Of a stretch of 22,500 nucleotides of DNA, positions 1-8,397 are shown in pieces (the first letter of the stretch is position 1; each line of letters begins with the position of its first letter). This stretch comes from Prorocentrum cordatum. Taxonomy: Eukaryota > Sar > Dinophyceae > Prorocentrales > Prorocentraceae. Where the stretch lies: contig CAUYUJ010020715.1 in the NCBI GenBank assembly GCA_963575745.1, positions 539,729 through 562,228 on the forward strand, in the 5' to 3' direction. A program made the translations under genes and the position numbers. The notes under the pieces were generated by a model. It had not been told where the DNA came from. It saw only the letters and a list, made by a program, of their open reading frames with translations, and did no database searches.

Positions 1-1683
1 CAGAAAATGATCTGCCTTACAACCCCCGGCTTGCAATGGAAGGATGACTTGGGAGTTGAGGCCAGGGCAGCGGCTGTGTTCTCGGTCTGCAAACACGACC
101 CGCACGACCTCAACCGTCCGCTGGCAAGGCTCGCAGTCATTGTAATAATTCGCCAGCCACTTGGGATCACCGGCGTGAGAGATCGGACGTTCTCCAAACC
201 CCTACCCAGGGACACGCCATCATTCCTGAGGGTGGGCGAGAAACGTCGGAGAGGGGCAGGAATGAGCACAGAAGCAACGGATTAGGAAGGGCCCATAACG
301 GCGCCAGTATGCCGCACTGTCCAAGTGTCAGAAAAGGATCGCATGCCCCAAAAGGAGTCCAGGAGGGCCACAAGAGAGGCCCCAGACGGCAAACAAACCT
401 CATGCATCAAAGCATCACAGGCTTGTATTCAAGGGAGTCGGATAGCAACTTTGTCCTGGGAAACTCCTTGCGGGCCCCAAGAAAACTCCAACATAGCTCC
501 AACGCGGCTCGATAGGGACCCCCAGAAACCACCTGCGCAAACGGCCAAGGAACAGGGAAGGGGGATGGGATCCCCGACGACCGCAGAGTGTCCCAAGGCC
601 AGGCCCCCATCAAGGCCTCAAGAGGCTCAAGAAGTTCACCTGCAACCGACCCGAGGGGACCCGAGAGGGCCCACAGAGGACCCCAGGAGGGAGGAGAAGG
701 AGGAGGGAGGAGGAGAAGGAGGAGGAGGAGGAGGGAGGGCACGGGGGCAGGCAACAGGGCCTGGACATGCAGTGGCCACTGTCCCACCCGATATGAAGGG
801 TCGGCGGATTCGTCGTGAGCTTGTTGAGTCCACGTCCAGATGCGTATGCGAGGTGGCGCGTACTCTGCTTTCTGAGCTTCGCCATGCGCTTTCCGACGGA
901 AGCGAGACTTGGCGTGCGGAGTCGAACGCCCCACGACAGGGCTGCGCGCTTCCTTACCCCAGCGTCGCAACACCCCTTTTCACCTCGGCTTCCACGCCTC
1001 GCTCACGCGACATCCGTTGGCCGTGACTGGTGCGCCCCACGTTGAGCCTAGAACGTATCCGCCACCATGCTGACAGGTACTGAGTGGAGTGACCCCCAGC
1101 CCCTCCGAGCCCTCAGTGCTGAAAGCGCCTTCGCTGCCTTTCGCGCCTACGCAATCAGGATCTTGCGCGGGGCAACTCAGTGCCGCAGCATCCTGTGAAC
1201 GCGTTTCCTGGGTGGCGCAACAGGCCTACACATCGCAGCCCATCCAATCACTCCACAAGACCGTTGCTTGCGACCGCAGCGGGACACACGTGATGTTCTG
1301 TGCCGGCGCAAGCTCGCGCAGAACGGACGCAGCGCACGATTGCACGAAGGTCCATCCAACGCTCCTCTTAAGGCCGCCTTTCGTTGCACCCAGGCCCTCT
1401 TCCGCTCAAGGGTCGGGGAGCGCGATCGCCAACATCATGCGCACGCGTGCTCACCCTCACCACCAACATACGTAAATTCTACAGACTCAGAAACATGTCT
1501 CAATACGCCACACCAAAAAGCCCCTAAAAACAACCGAAAAACATACGAAACCTTCCGCTCCCAACCCTGTCCGCCTCACCGGACATGTGGCCCAACCGCG
1601 CCCCCCATAAAATCCTAAACGGGCTCGCGCCTGTGGGGGGCCTGGGGTGATCCACTCCTTCACTTAGAACTTGATTAAGGAGA
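1..1683. other. No recognisable gene
   Basis: Open frames exist here, the longest on the plus strand at 325-1026, but they differ by frame without any recognisable domain. The longest one contains a purine-rich low-complexity stretch (about 683-740, GGAGG-type) in its middle. No repeat of note was seen apart from that purine tract. The stretch 798-905 could encode a short helical peptide but has no match I can name. Confidence 0.5.
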
Positions 1684-1699
1684 GTGGGTGGAGCCTGGT

Positions 1700-2500
1700 T
1701 TAGGCGATTCTGCTTGGGACGTCCTCAAAATCTGGCTGGTTTGGGCCCTGGTTTGGCTTGCTTGGGCGGCGCAAGCCGCCTGAGCCATCCTGCGAATCTG
1801 CTTGGTTTGGCCCCTGGTTTGGCCTGGTTTGGGCTCGGTTTTGCTTGGGACGTCCTCAGAATTTGCTTGGTTTGGCCTGGTTTGGGCTCGGTTTTGTTTG
1901 GGACGTCCTCACCATTTGCTTGGTTTGGCCTGGCTTGGGCTCGGTTTTGCTTGCGACGTCCTCACCATATGCTTGATTTGGCCTGGTTTGGGCCCTCGCA
2001 ATTTGGTTGGCTTGGCATGGTTTGGGCCCGATTTTGCATAAGACGTCCTCGCATTTTTTGGCCAAGTTTGGGCCCGGTTTTGCCTGAGACGTCCTCATAA
2101 TTGCCTGGTTTGGGCACGGTTCTGCTTGAGACGTTCGCACAATTTGCCGGGTGTGGTTTGATTGGGGCCCAGCTTTGCTTGAGACGTCCTCGCAAATTGC
2201 CTGCCTAGTTTGGGCCCCGCCTGAGACGTCCTCGCAAGCTGCAGGTTGGCCTGGCACGCTGCGCGCCTGTCAGCAAAAATCTCCGCAGGTTGCCCTGCTT
2301 GGGGCCCAAATTCGCCGGAGACGTCCTCACAATTTGCCTGCTTTGGGCCCAGCTTCGCCGGAGACGTCCTCACAATTTGCGTAGTTGGAATAGGTTCGGG
2401 CCAAATTTTGCGCCCCCGAGGTGTGCTCACAAGTTGCTAGGCTTTGCCCAGCTTGGGCCTGAGACGTCCCTGCAGTTTGCAAGGTTTGGCCCCAGTTTCC
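1700..2500. repeat. Degenerate minisatellite with GACGTC core
   Basis: About a dozen diverged units carry a GACGTCCTC core, starting near 1718, 1849, 1902, 1955, 2042, 2088, 2130, 2183, 2225, 2321, 2363 and 2462. Each core is followed by an (A/C)-A-TTTGC block and then TTTGG/CCTGG-rich filler. The spacing is 53 bp in the best-kept part (1849-1955) and about 40-57 bp elsewhere, with one 87-bp gap. Long frames across it on both strands (peptides rich in W, G, L or in Q, T, K, P) follow directly from the repeat and are not evidence of a protein. A small GGCGGC...GCCGCC hairpin lies at about 1765-1780. Confidence 0.85.
2247..2297. repeat. Higher-order block, copy 1
   Basis: A roughly 50-bp block containing CTGGCACGCTGCGCGC, then AAATCTCCGCAGGTTGCC. 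It recurs at 2527-2577 with a few substitutions. It does not resemble the GACGTC unit, so the array has a higher-order structure of about 280 bp in its right half. Confidence 0.75.
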
Positions 2501-2526
2501 GCGAAGCTCTTGCAACGCCTCTGGTT

Positions 2527-2577
2527 CGACCTGGCGCGCTGCGCGCATATCAGGAGAAATCTCCGCAAGTTGCCCGG
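2527..2577. repeat. Higher-order block, copy 2
   Basis: Second copy of the block at 2247-2297 (CTGGCGCGCTGCGCGC, then AAATCTCCGCAAGTTGCC). It ends the minisatellite and is followed by a short imperfect GTC trinucleotide run at about 2587-2620. Confidence 0.75.
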
Positions 2578-2639
2578 TCTCGTGTTCGTCGTCGTGGTCG
2601 TCGTCGGCGTCGTCGTGGGGGGGGCCCGACGCTCCGGGA

Positions 2640-3350
2640 CACATAGTATTATGTCACGTGGTGCAGGGAAATGAAGGAATCATTCCTTCACATACGTGGT
2701 GGGCGCTCCCAATAAACATTGGGTGTTGCCGATGTGTGTATGCCAGCGAACTAACATTTCACACACGTCGCGGGCGCGAACAAGCGAAACTGGACGGAGT
2801 TTACTGTGAAGATACATACGGGTCCACATTCTGCACTGTTGTGCTACCGTATAACGGGGGCAGTGGGTGTGGACATCCGAAGCGCAGTGTGTTCGGCCAC
2901 TGGACCACATAGTGCAAACATCGCTCACATACAGCCTCCTGTTATGCGGCATTGGACCATGTGGCGGCGTTCGGAGAAAACCTTTCCCAACCTGCAGAAC
3001 ATCAAAGCGAATGAACACACAGCGAAATCACAAAACTGTCACGTGCGTTCTCAAATACATGAAAAGGGGAATTTCAAAAACTCCATGCGCACATTCCCGA
3101 ACTAGTGTTTGCGCTTATGCGCGCTTACTTGTGCTCCACGGTGGCTGGGCCCCGGTTCGGGTCTGGCAGGCCCGTCGGCGCCCGTCGCCATCCGTCACTC
3201 GCCACCCGTCGCCGCCACTCGCACTGGTATGGAGCCCACAAAGGACGTACGCGCCCAGCTATGTGCATGAACGCGGCCCCTTGACCCGCGAGACTGGCCG
3301 CGCCATGTGCAAGTCTCGAAGACAGTGTGGATTCATGTGCGTGTGCGTCC
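2640..3350. other. No recognisable gene
   Basis: No open frame with recognisable composition was seen. There are weakly repeated phrases of the type 'TGGACCA(C/T)(A/G)T' between 2820 and 2970, and a small CCCAAT/ATTGGG hairpin at 2708-2723. Nothing else can be supported. Confidence 0.5.
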
Positions 3351-3352
3351 TC

Positions 3353-3370
3353 CTTTCGCTCCTGAACTGG
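3353..3370. repeat. 18-bp direct repeat, left copy
   Basis: CTTTCGCTCCTGAACTGG occurs exactly here and again at 3772-3789, immediately after the inverted-repeat element at 3560-3767. It lies about 190 bp left of that element, so it is not a simple target-site duplication. It may mark a larger composite insertion of about 400 bp or an older local duplication. Confidence 0.85.
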
Positions 3371-3559
3371 GCCCCCCTAACAATCGCGCAGCCGTCACGT
3401 GAGCCGCAGCAGTGGGACCGCGTCTGCCCCGCGTGTGGTGTGAGTTCTGGCAGATGCGCTACCCTTTGATGGCAGGCATACCGAAGCCGCCTGTGAACCC
3501 CCACTCGCCCGGGTAGAGGGAGCCTGTCTCGCAGCAGAGAAATGTTCCCGCTTCTTTTT

Positions 3560-3767
3560 TGGACGCCCGACATGGGCACCGAAAGAATGGGTACGATGCC
3601 CAACAGCAAATGTTGTCCCAAACCAACAGCGGCCGCTGTTGGGCGGGCGGCCTCCTGTTTCAAATGGACACAGGCCGCGGCGGCGCGGACAGCGGATCCT
3701 GCTCAAAATGAGCAGGAACTGCTGTTGGGCATAGTACCCATTCTTTCGGTACCCATTTCGGGCGTCC
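3560..3767. mobile_element. Small inverted-repeat element (MITE-like)
   Basis: The ends are 48-bp inverted repeats (3560-3607 and 3720-3767) that differ at about three positions. Each outer end reads TGGACGCCCGA and each inner end reads GCCCAACAGCA. The roughly 110-bp interior contains a perfect 20-bp palindrome, CCAACAGCGGCCGCTGTTGG, at 3623-3642, and a short GCTCA/TGAGC hairpin near 3710. No coding capacity was seen. The structure fits a non-autonomous DNA transposon or a fold-back element. No convincing target-site duplication directly abuts the ends. Confidence 0.75.
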
Positions 3768-3771
3768 AGAT

Positions 3772-3789
3772 CTTTCGCTCCTGAACTGG
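3772..3789. repeat. 18-bp direct repeat, right copy
   Basis: Exact second copy of CTTTCGCTCCTGAACTGG (first at 3353-3370). It starts 5 bp after the end of the inverted-repeat element at 3560-3767. Confidence 0.85.
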
Positions 3790-3941
3790 CTCGTCTCTGC
3801 CCGCCGCCGCCTGGGCAGCCGTGCCAGGCCTGGCCGCTCCGTCGCCGCCCGCCGCCCCCATAGGGCCCGAGGGGGCGGTCCGGGCGGCTCGTCGCCGTCC
3901 AATGGCCGCCGGTCGCCGCCGTCCGTCGCCACGGTGCACGC

Positions 3942-3978
3942 GTCCAGGCGCAGTCGTCCACTCGCACAGCACAGCATA
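3942..3978. repeat. 37-bp direct repeat, copy 1
   Basis: The 37-bp sequence starting GTCCAGGCGCAGTCGTCCAC and ending CACAGCACAGCATA is repeated at 4144-4180 with one mismatch (CAGTCG versus CATTCG). The roughly 165 bp between the copies are noticeably more A+T-rich than the surroundings. Confidence 0.85.
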
Positions 3979-4143
3979 CACCTCGCGAAATGCTCAAGAC
4001 ATCATGGGTTAAGAAATTCATAGTCTCAGAACTTGAATAAATACCCCAAAATCAATATTAAAACCTCAGGATTTACATTGAAATACTAAGAATTGTCGAG
4101 ACTCTGGCCGGAAACTTGGGTTTTCTTAAGCATCGCCTAAGGT

Positions 4144-4180
4144 GTCCAGGCGCATTCGTCCACTCGCACAGCACAGCATA
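4144..4180. repeat. 37-bp direct repeat, copy 2
   Basis: Second copy of the repeat at 3942-3978, one mismatch. It runs into a short degenerate GCATA run (about 4175-4200). Confidence 0.85.
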
Positions 4181-4735
4181 GCATAGCACAACTTCCTGCA
4201 GCATAGAACCACTCGGCATAGCATATAATAACAACGGTAGACATGATGATAACCGTAGCGATGCTGGTGGCGATGCTGGCAACGACGACGGCGCGGCCAG
4301 TGCGGGCGCCGATGCTGATCACGCCGGCAACGATGACGGCGTCCACGCGTCGGCGACGAAGGTCTGGAAAGAGTTCGACATGCGCGCGAAGCCGACTCGC
4401 GAGTGGCCCGCATGCTATTTTTTGACACGGATCGTGCCCCCCCAGCACGCGCGCGCAAGGGCACGCGAATGATTTCGGCATGCGGCGCCAGAGGCCCGTT
4501 CGACAGAATTCCATGAGAATGTTGGAAAACCTATGGTACTCTACTCTGAAGAACCCGCAAGAGCACGAGCGTACTCATTTTTGAAAACTGATGTGGCGAA
4601 TCCATGTGTTGTTATATGTTTCTTGGGCACTGGATTTGAAATCGCTACGAAACCGAAGGTTGTCGACGGATTTCGGCATGCGCGCTCGACGACGCGCACG
4701 CGCGCACTTCGTCTCATTTGTTGAGGGTTCAGGGC
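4181..4735. other. No recognisable gene
   Basis: Short frames only. A loose GAT/GCGATG trinucleotide bias is seen around 4240-4350. Nothing in either strand here resembles the missing 3' part of the RNA-dependent RNA polymerase encoded upstream on the minus strand. Confidence 0.5.
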
Positions 4736-4753
4736 TTAGGGTTTAAACCCTAA
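4736..4753. repeat. Telomere-like head-to-head palindrome
   Basis: TTAGGGTTTAAACCCTAA is a perfect 18-bp palindrome made of TTTAGGG-type sequence meeting its complement. It is flanked by degenerate telomere-like letters (GAGGGTTCAGGGC on the left, AACCTAACCCC on the right). It resembles a tiny interstitial telomeric remnant of the plant/algal/alveolate TTTAGGG type. At this length chance cannot be excluded. Confidence 0.45.
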
Positions 4754-4974
4754 AACCTAACCCCATACGCGGCCATCGGAGCAGGCCCCGTGCAGTCCTC
4801 TGACTATCTTGTGCAGCTGCGGACACCAACGTGGCATACGTATCGTCAGCAGCTGGCGCAATAGTGAAACAGAGCAGATACAATCAGGATTGTTTTGGGT
4901 CAGGGGCGAGAACGGGGATTGGGACGAGGAGGAGGGGCAGGTGAACACAGATGATAAGGACATAAGGGTACTAC

Positions 4975-5290
4975 CAAACCTGGCCAAACAACGCGAGACG
5001 TGAAGAAACCACGTCAAGCCAGGCCGTACCAGGAAGGACCGCATGACGTACCGCACCAGCCACAGTACCACAGTAGGTACGACATACTAGACCCGACCAA
5101 ACCAAGCTCGAAAAAGAGCTCACCCCTTCACAGGCTAGCCGAAGACCAGACCACACCAGAGTAGACGGACCAGACAGCAAAGGCCAGACCAAATCATACA
5201 GTCCAGAACAAACGGGCCAAATCATACCGACAAACAAGACCAAACCAGACATAACAGCACGGACCGGAAGATCGGAAAGACTGGACCGGA
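4975..5290. repeat. Degenerate GGTCTGG/TTTGGTC-rich sequence
   Basis: The minus strand is a loose repetition of GGTCTGGTTTGGTC-like phrases. The minus-strand frame stays open through it from the polymerase exon, but the encoded peptide (rich in L, V, W, S and G) is low-complexity and not polymerase-like. It is therefore treated as intron or inserted repeat, not coding sequence. Confidence 0.6.
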
Positions 5291-5296
5291 CCGAAC

Positions 5297-6236
5297 CTAA
5301 AAACGAACGTCCTTCAATTCTGGACGTGATGACCGCGAAGCGAAAAGAATTACTGCCGCCAAACTTGAACATAGACTTCATCAGACGGATATTGCCGCGT
5401 TCTACGTCGGTCCGCACAAGCATACCCTTAGATGACCCAATGCGCATCTGTATGGATGAAATCCGGCGGCCTGGATATCCTAAATGCTTTGCAATATCGT
5501 CCAACAGGTCAGCCGAAATGACACCATTACCATCTGTTAGTATCTTCGGCGGCTCACCTTCAGCTCCATGTGTCTGTAGGTCGGGGTCGATGATGATCTG
5601 TTGTGCGTCTACTTCGATGGTGGGATCCGTTGCTGTGAAAGCAAGCTTGAAACGTTCAGTATACTTGCACATGTTCATGTCTTCGGCCGACTTCGCTGGA
5701 AAGTGCCACTCTCTGAAATCATTGGCGCACATTTCAGCCAGGCCTGGCCCACGCTCAGCAAAACAAATTGCTATCACATAGCCATACCCCTTCGAATAGT
5801 CATCGTCGTCCATCTGCTTGATTTGCTTTGAACTCGCGCAAGTTCGCTTACACACCAAAAAATCGTAGCGACGACCGAAGAGATCGAATGGCACCAATTT
5901 GTTCTTGGGGACCCCTCGATTGGGCATGTCCACGAAGAGGAAACGATCCGCACCGAATCGGCGGAAAGCTCGGCAGGACTTGTGATCTGGTCTTGGTGGT
6001 CTGTTAATCACGATCTTGCCGCTCTGCTGCTGAAACTGCGCACGGTAACGCATGCGGGACAGCTCCGCTGTCGTGGGCTGCGGTACCGCTACCTGCTCAG
6101 ACTCTCTGAGTTGCTTGGTCGCCTCAATAAAATGCTTCCTGTAATGCTGACGCTGGACGTCCTCCTCTGATGCACCCGGCAGTGGCTGGTGCCGCCCCGG
6201 AAGAGGAGCCGAGGTCGTGTTCGCTGCTGCCGCTGC
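5297..6236 (-). CDS. RNA-dependent RNA polymerase (RDR) family, exon 2, partial
   Basis: This exon encodes the first half of the catalytic region of a eukaryotic cellular RNA-dependent RNA polymerase, the QDE-1/RDR family that makes double-stranded RNA for RNA silencing. Visible family features, in order: RFLFVDMPNRG (near 5930-5960); a YDFLVCKRT...SSKQIKQ segment; FREWHF followed by KYTERFKLAFTAT (about 5625-5720), matching the family's R..W..F...K...R..L.FS.T pattern; ILTDGNGVIS (DGNG at 5523-5534), the family's DG.G.I motif; and QMRIGSSKGMLV (about 5415-5450), matching Q.R.GG.KG.L. It then reads KSMFKF and stops near RSFL, exactly where family members read F/YLNRQ. The end at 5297 uses an AG|GT donor and is inferred. 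The start at 6236 (CAG|GCA) is one of several possible acceptors. The catalytic DxDGD motif is absent from this exon and was not found in any frame down to position 1, so the gene either continues outside the window after a long intron or is truncated. Confidence 0.8.
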
Positions 6237-6334
6237 CTGGCCTGTGGCCCCCGAGACTCTGCGACGCTTGCTGGCGAGGCCCCCGCAGTTGCAAGCAGCA
6301 CGGGCAACGTTCCAACGCTGCTGCAACGTGTGAA

Positions 6335-6488
6335 CAGAAGAAGAACAAACCACACAAACAGAAACCTTTGGCAATCCGCGCGGATTTCTTGGATCCGTGC
6401 TGGGCCCCCCTCCCTGGCGCGCGGAGCGCGCCAGGGGCGGCGCCGGAGGCGCCGCTGGGGTTATGTTTATGTGGTCTTTTCTTCTTCG
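6335..6488. mobile_element. TIR-bearing introner inside the RDR gene
   Basis: The ends are imperfect inverted repeats of about 30 bp: 6335-6366 (GAAGAAGAACAAACCACAC near its left end) and 6457-6488, whose complement reads GAAGAAGAAAAGACCACATA. The interior holds two strong GC-rich hairpins (6414-6434, GGCGCGC/GCGCGCC type, and 6437-6453, GGCGCC type). The minus-strand frame of exon 1 and the frame of exon 2 differ, so something must be removed between them, and this element fills that interval. Introners with terminal inverted repeats are known from several algal and dinoflagellate-lineage genomes. The assignment to that class is by structure only. Confidence 0.7.
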
Positions 6489-6498
6489 AGCGAAGGGC

Positions 6499-6843
6499 CT
6501 CGGCCCCCAAATGTTCGCTGCGGAACAGCTGTGCCAGCACGTCGTCTCCAGGAAGGACCAGCTCCACGAACCTCTCCAGGAGCAGGCGGTTCTGCCTGGC
6601 GGCCCTGGCGTCCTCGTGCAGCTGCTGCGCGCGCGACAGGTATGGCACGACGTCCACCGGTGTGCGCTGCTCGGCAGCCCGCTCGAGCTCGCCCGCGGCC
6701 TCGGGCACCAGGTGCGCGCACAGTCTGAGGAACGCTGCGCGATCGTGCTCGGCCCGCGCCAGCGTCTGATCCATGTGCTGCCGCTCCGTACGTAACATCT
6801 GGAGCTCGAAATCTGCAAGGATGCTGCCTCCGCCACCAGCCAT
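6499..6843 (-). CDS. RDR-family gene, exon 1 (N-terminal helical region)
   Basis: The frame starts at an ATG at 6843 (MAGGGGSILADFELQ) and runs 115 codons to GAG at 6499, followed by a possible GC donor (GAG|GCCCTT). An upstream in-frame ATG at 6993 would add 50 residues rich in R, A and P; I prefer 6843 because codon composition and protein character improve there. The peptide is charged and helical (ERQHMDQTLARAEHDRAAF; later RAQQLHEDARAARQNRLLLE), with no domain I can name. It is joined to exon 2 only by frame logic: the polymerase frame lies directly downstream on the same strand and the interval is an introner. It could instead be a separate small gene, but orientation and spacing favour one gene. 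Confidence 0.55.
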
Positions 6844-7096
6844 CCTGTGCGCCGCTGCCGGCGGGCGACCCGCGGCGACACTGTCCGCCGCAGAGGCACC
6901 ACGGGCCGACACCGCGTGCCTGGCCTCCTGCTGGTGCGCGGGGGCGCGCCGAGGAGCGCGAAGGAGCCAAGGTGGCTCGAGCCGCACGTGCAACGGGCAG
7001 GGACGCTCGAAGCCTGGGAGCTGTGGTGTCCGCGGCCGGCGCGGATCGCGAGTCAGCTTGTGGCCCGCGTGGCTCCGAGGCAGGGGCCGAGCTTGC

Positions 7097-7280
7097 TGTA
7101 CAGTCGGGGCCTTGACCTAAGGAACCCTAAACAAGGAACGAGGCCCCTTGTTTCCATAAGTTAACCTTCGATTTCCGGTCGAAAACATAAGAAAAGCCTG
7201 AGGCAAGCTGTGAAACACTTAAGGAACGCGGAGCCCCTCCCCAACCAAAAGGGTTTCTTCTTCAGGGCCCCGACTGTACA
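7097..7280. mobile_element. 184-bp element with 15-bp perfect inverted ends
   Basis: TGTACAGTCGGGGCC at 7097-7111 has its exact complement at 7266-7280. The similarity continues imperfectly inwards. The interior contains two related AAGGAACG phrases and no gene. The structure suggests a small non-autonomous element just upstream of the polymerase gene's 5' end; it may lie in its promoter or 5' leader. No target-site duplication is clear. Confidence 0.5.
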
Positions 7281-7549
7281 TGAGAGGAGGTGCAAAGAGA
7301 AACCCTGGGTTGGCCGCCCTCGAGGCCTTTTTGAATGCGACGCTGATCTTCAGGGGACGGGGCAAGGGGAGCAAGAGCAATGGGCCAGCAAGCCAGCAAT
7401 GCATAGGCATACGCACAGATGTCTTAACCCTTCGCAAGCAAACATCTGTGAGGCAACCCATGTCAAGCCTGAGCGTTGGTGACGTATGCGGTACCAGCGA
7501 GTGGACCCACACTGTAAATCTGTAAACCTATGAAGAGCAATCTACATGG

Positions 7550-7690
7550 TGCAGAATATGGGGTGCGACGTACGGGGTGCACCCTATGAGGGATGAAAAT
7601 GCGGTGCAACCTTCGGAATGCAAAACTTGGTGCAACTTATGGGATACGAGGTATGCGGTGAAGAGCAACGTATGGGGTACAATCTACCAT
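7550..7690. repeat. Degenerate GGTGCAAC/TATGGGGT repeat
   Basis: Phrases such as GGGGTGCGACGTACGGGGTGC, GCGGTGCAACCTTCGG, TTGGTGCAACTTATGGG and CAACGTATGGGGTAC recur roughly every 20-35 bp. Similar phrases (GGTGCAACCAGGTGTG, TGGAATCTCATGGGTGGAATC) continue at about 8010-8078 on the other side of the tetranucleotide array. This suggests an old tandem array into which other repeats expanded or inserted. Confidence 0.5.
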
Positions 7691-7778
7691 ATGCACTGGC
7701 TGAGTGATACAGTTAGGTTTTGAGTGGGTGAGTGGGTGGAATCCTGGGCATTATATGCTACATGTTCAAAGTGTGAAT

Positions 7779-7956
7779 ATACATACATGCATACACACAT
7801 ACACACATACATACATACATACATACATACATACATACATACATACATACATACATGCATGCATGCATGCATGCATGCATGCCTACCTACCTACCTACCT
7901 ACCTACCTACCTACCTACCTACCTACCTACATACATACATACATACATACATACAT
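7779..7956. repeat. Composite tetranucleotide microsatellite
   Basis: Consecutive blocks of (CATA)n from about 7779 to 7854, (CATG)n to about 7881, (CTAC)n to about 7930, and (CATA)n again to 7956. Each block differs from the next by one base of the unit, which fits successive expansion of point-mutated units. Threonine/histidine/tyrosine-type peptides read from it are artefacts. Confidence 0.97.
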
Positions 7957-8079
7957 AACTACACATATGTTTGTCTTACATGTGTGCGTGTAGTTGGCTG
8001 AACCCTTTATAGGTGCAACCAGGTGTGTGGAATCTCATGGGTGGAATCACCGATGTGTGCAGTTTCATGGGTGGTACCC

Positions 8080-8235
8080 TTAAGTCGGGCGTGCCCCCCT
8101 ACAGGGGGGATTTTCGACGGACATCAAATTATCGAAAACTACTCCAAAATGGCCAAACATACTAAAACATAGTCCCCCGACTATGTTTTGACTATTTTTG
8201 AATTTCCCCCCTGTAGAGGGACAAGCCCGACTTAA
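8080..8235. mobile_element. 156-bp MITE flanked by TTAA
   Basis: The element begins TTAAGTCGGGCGTGCC and ends with the complement (GCCCGACTTAA at 8225-8235). The inverted repeats extend about 32 bp with few mismatches and include CTACAGGGGGG. The centre holds a perfect palindrome with 11-bp arms, AAAACATAGTC at 8164-8174 and GACTATGTTTT at 8179-8189. TTAA at both borders is the target duplicated by piggyBac-type transposases, but TTAA may instead belong to the inverted repeat. A further copy starts at 22483 in this window. No coding capacity. Confidence 0.85.
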
Positions 8236-8397
8236 TGTTACCCTGTGTGTGGAACGCCACCCGTCGGAAATTGCGTGAACTACGAGCAGCCAAGGCCCGT
8301 CTACCCGAGCGGCCAGAAGCTGAGGCCTCCAACACGATGCGACTGCTTGTGGGACCTCGTGCATGGAACTTGAGCAGGGGCCGACCGTCCCGGCATT

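Noticed and set aside
325-1026. Plus-strand open frame of 233 codons
   Set aside because: No recognisable domain, a low-complexity purine tract in the middle, and similar-length open frames on the opposite strand; typical of chance frames in G+C-rich DNA.
1684-2646. Several open frames rich in W, L, G or in Q, T, K, P
   Set aside because: They simply translate the GACGTC minisatellite; the same peptide phrase shows up in shifted frames.
4971-5296. Continuation of the polymerase frame to a stop near 4971
   Set aside because: The peptide becomes a low-complexity L/V/W/S-rich repeat with none of the expected polymerase motifs, and an AG|GT donor is available at 5297.
7704-7993. Open frames across the tetranucleotide array
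   Set aside because: Artefact of CATA/CATG/CTAC repeats.
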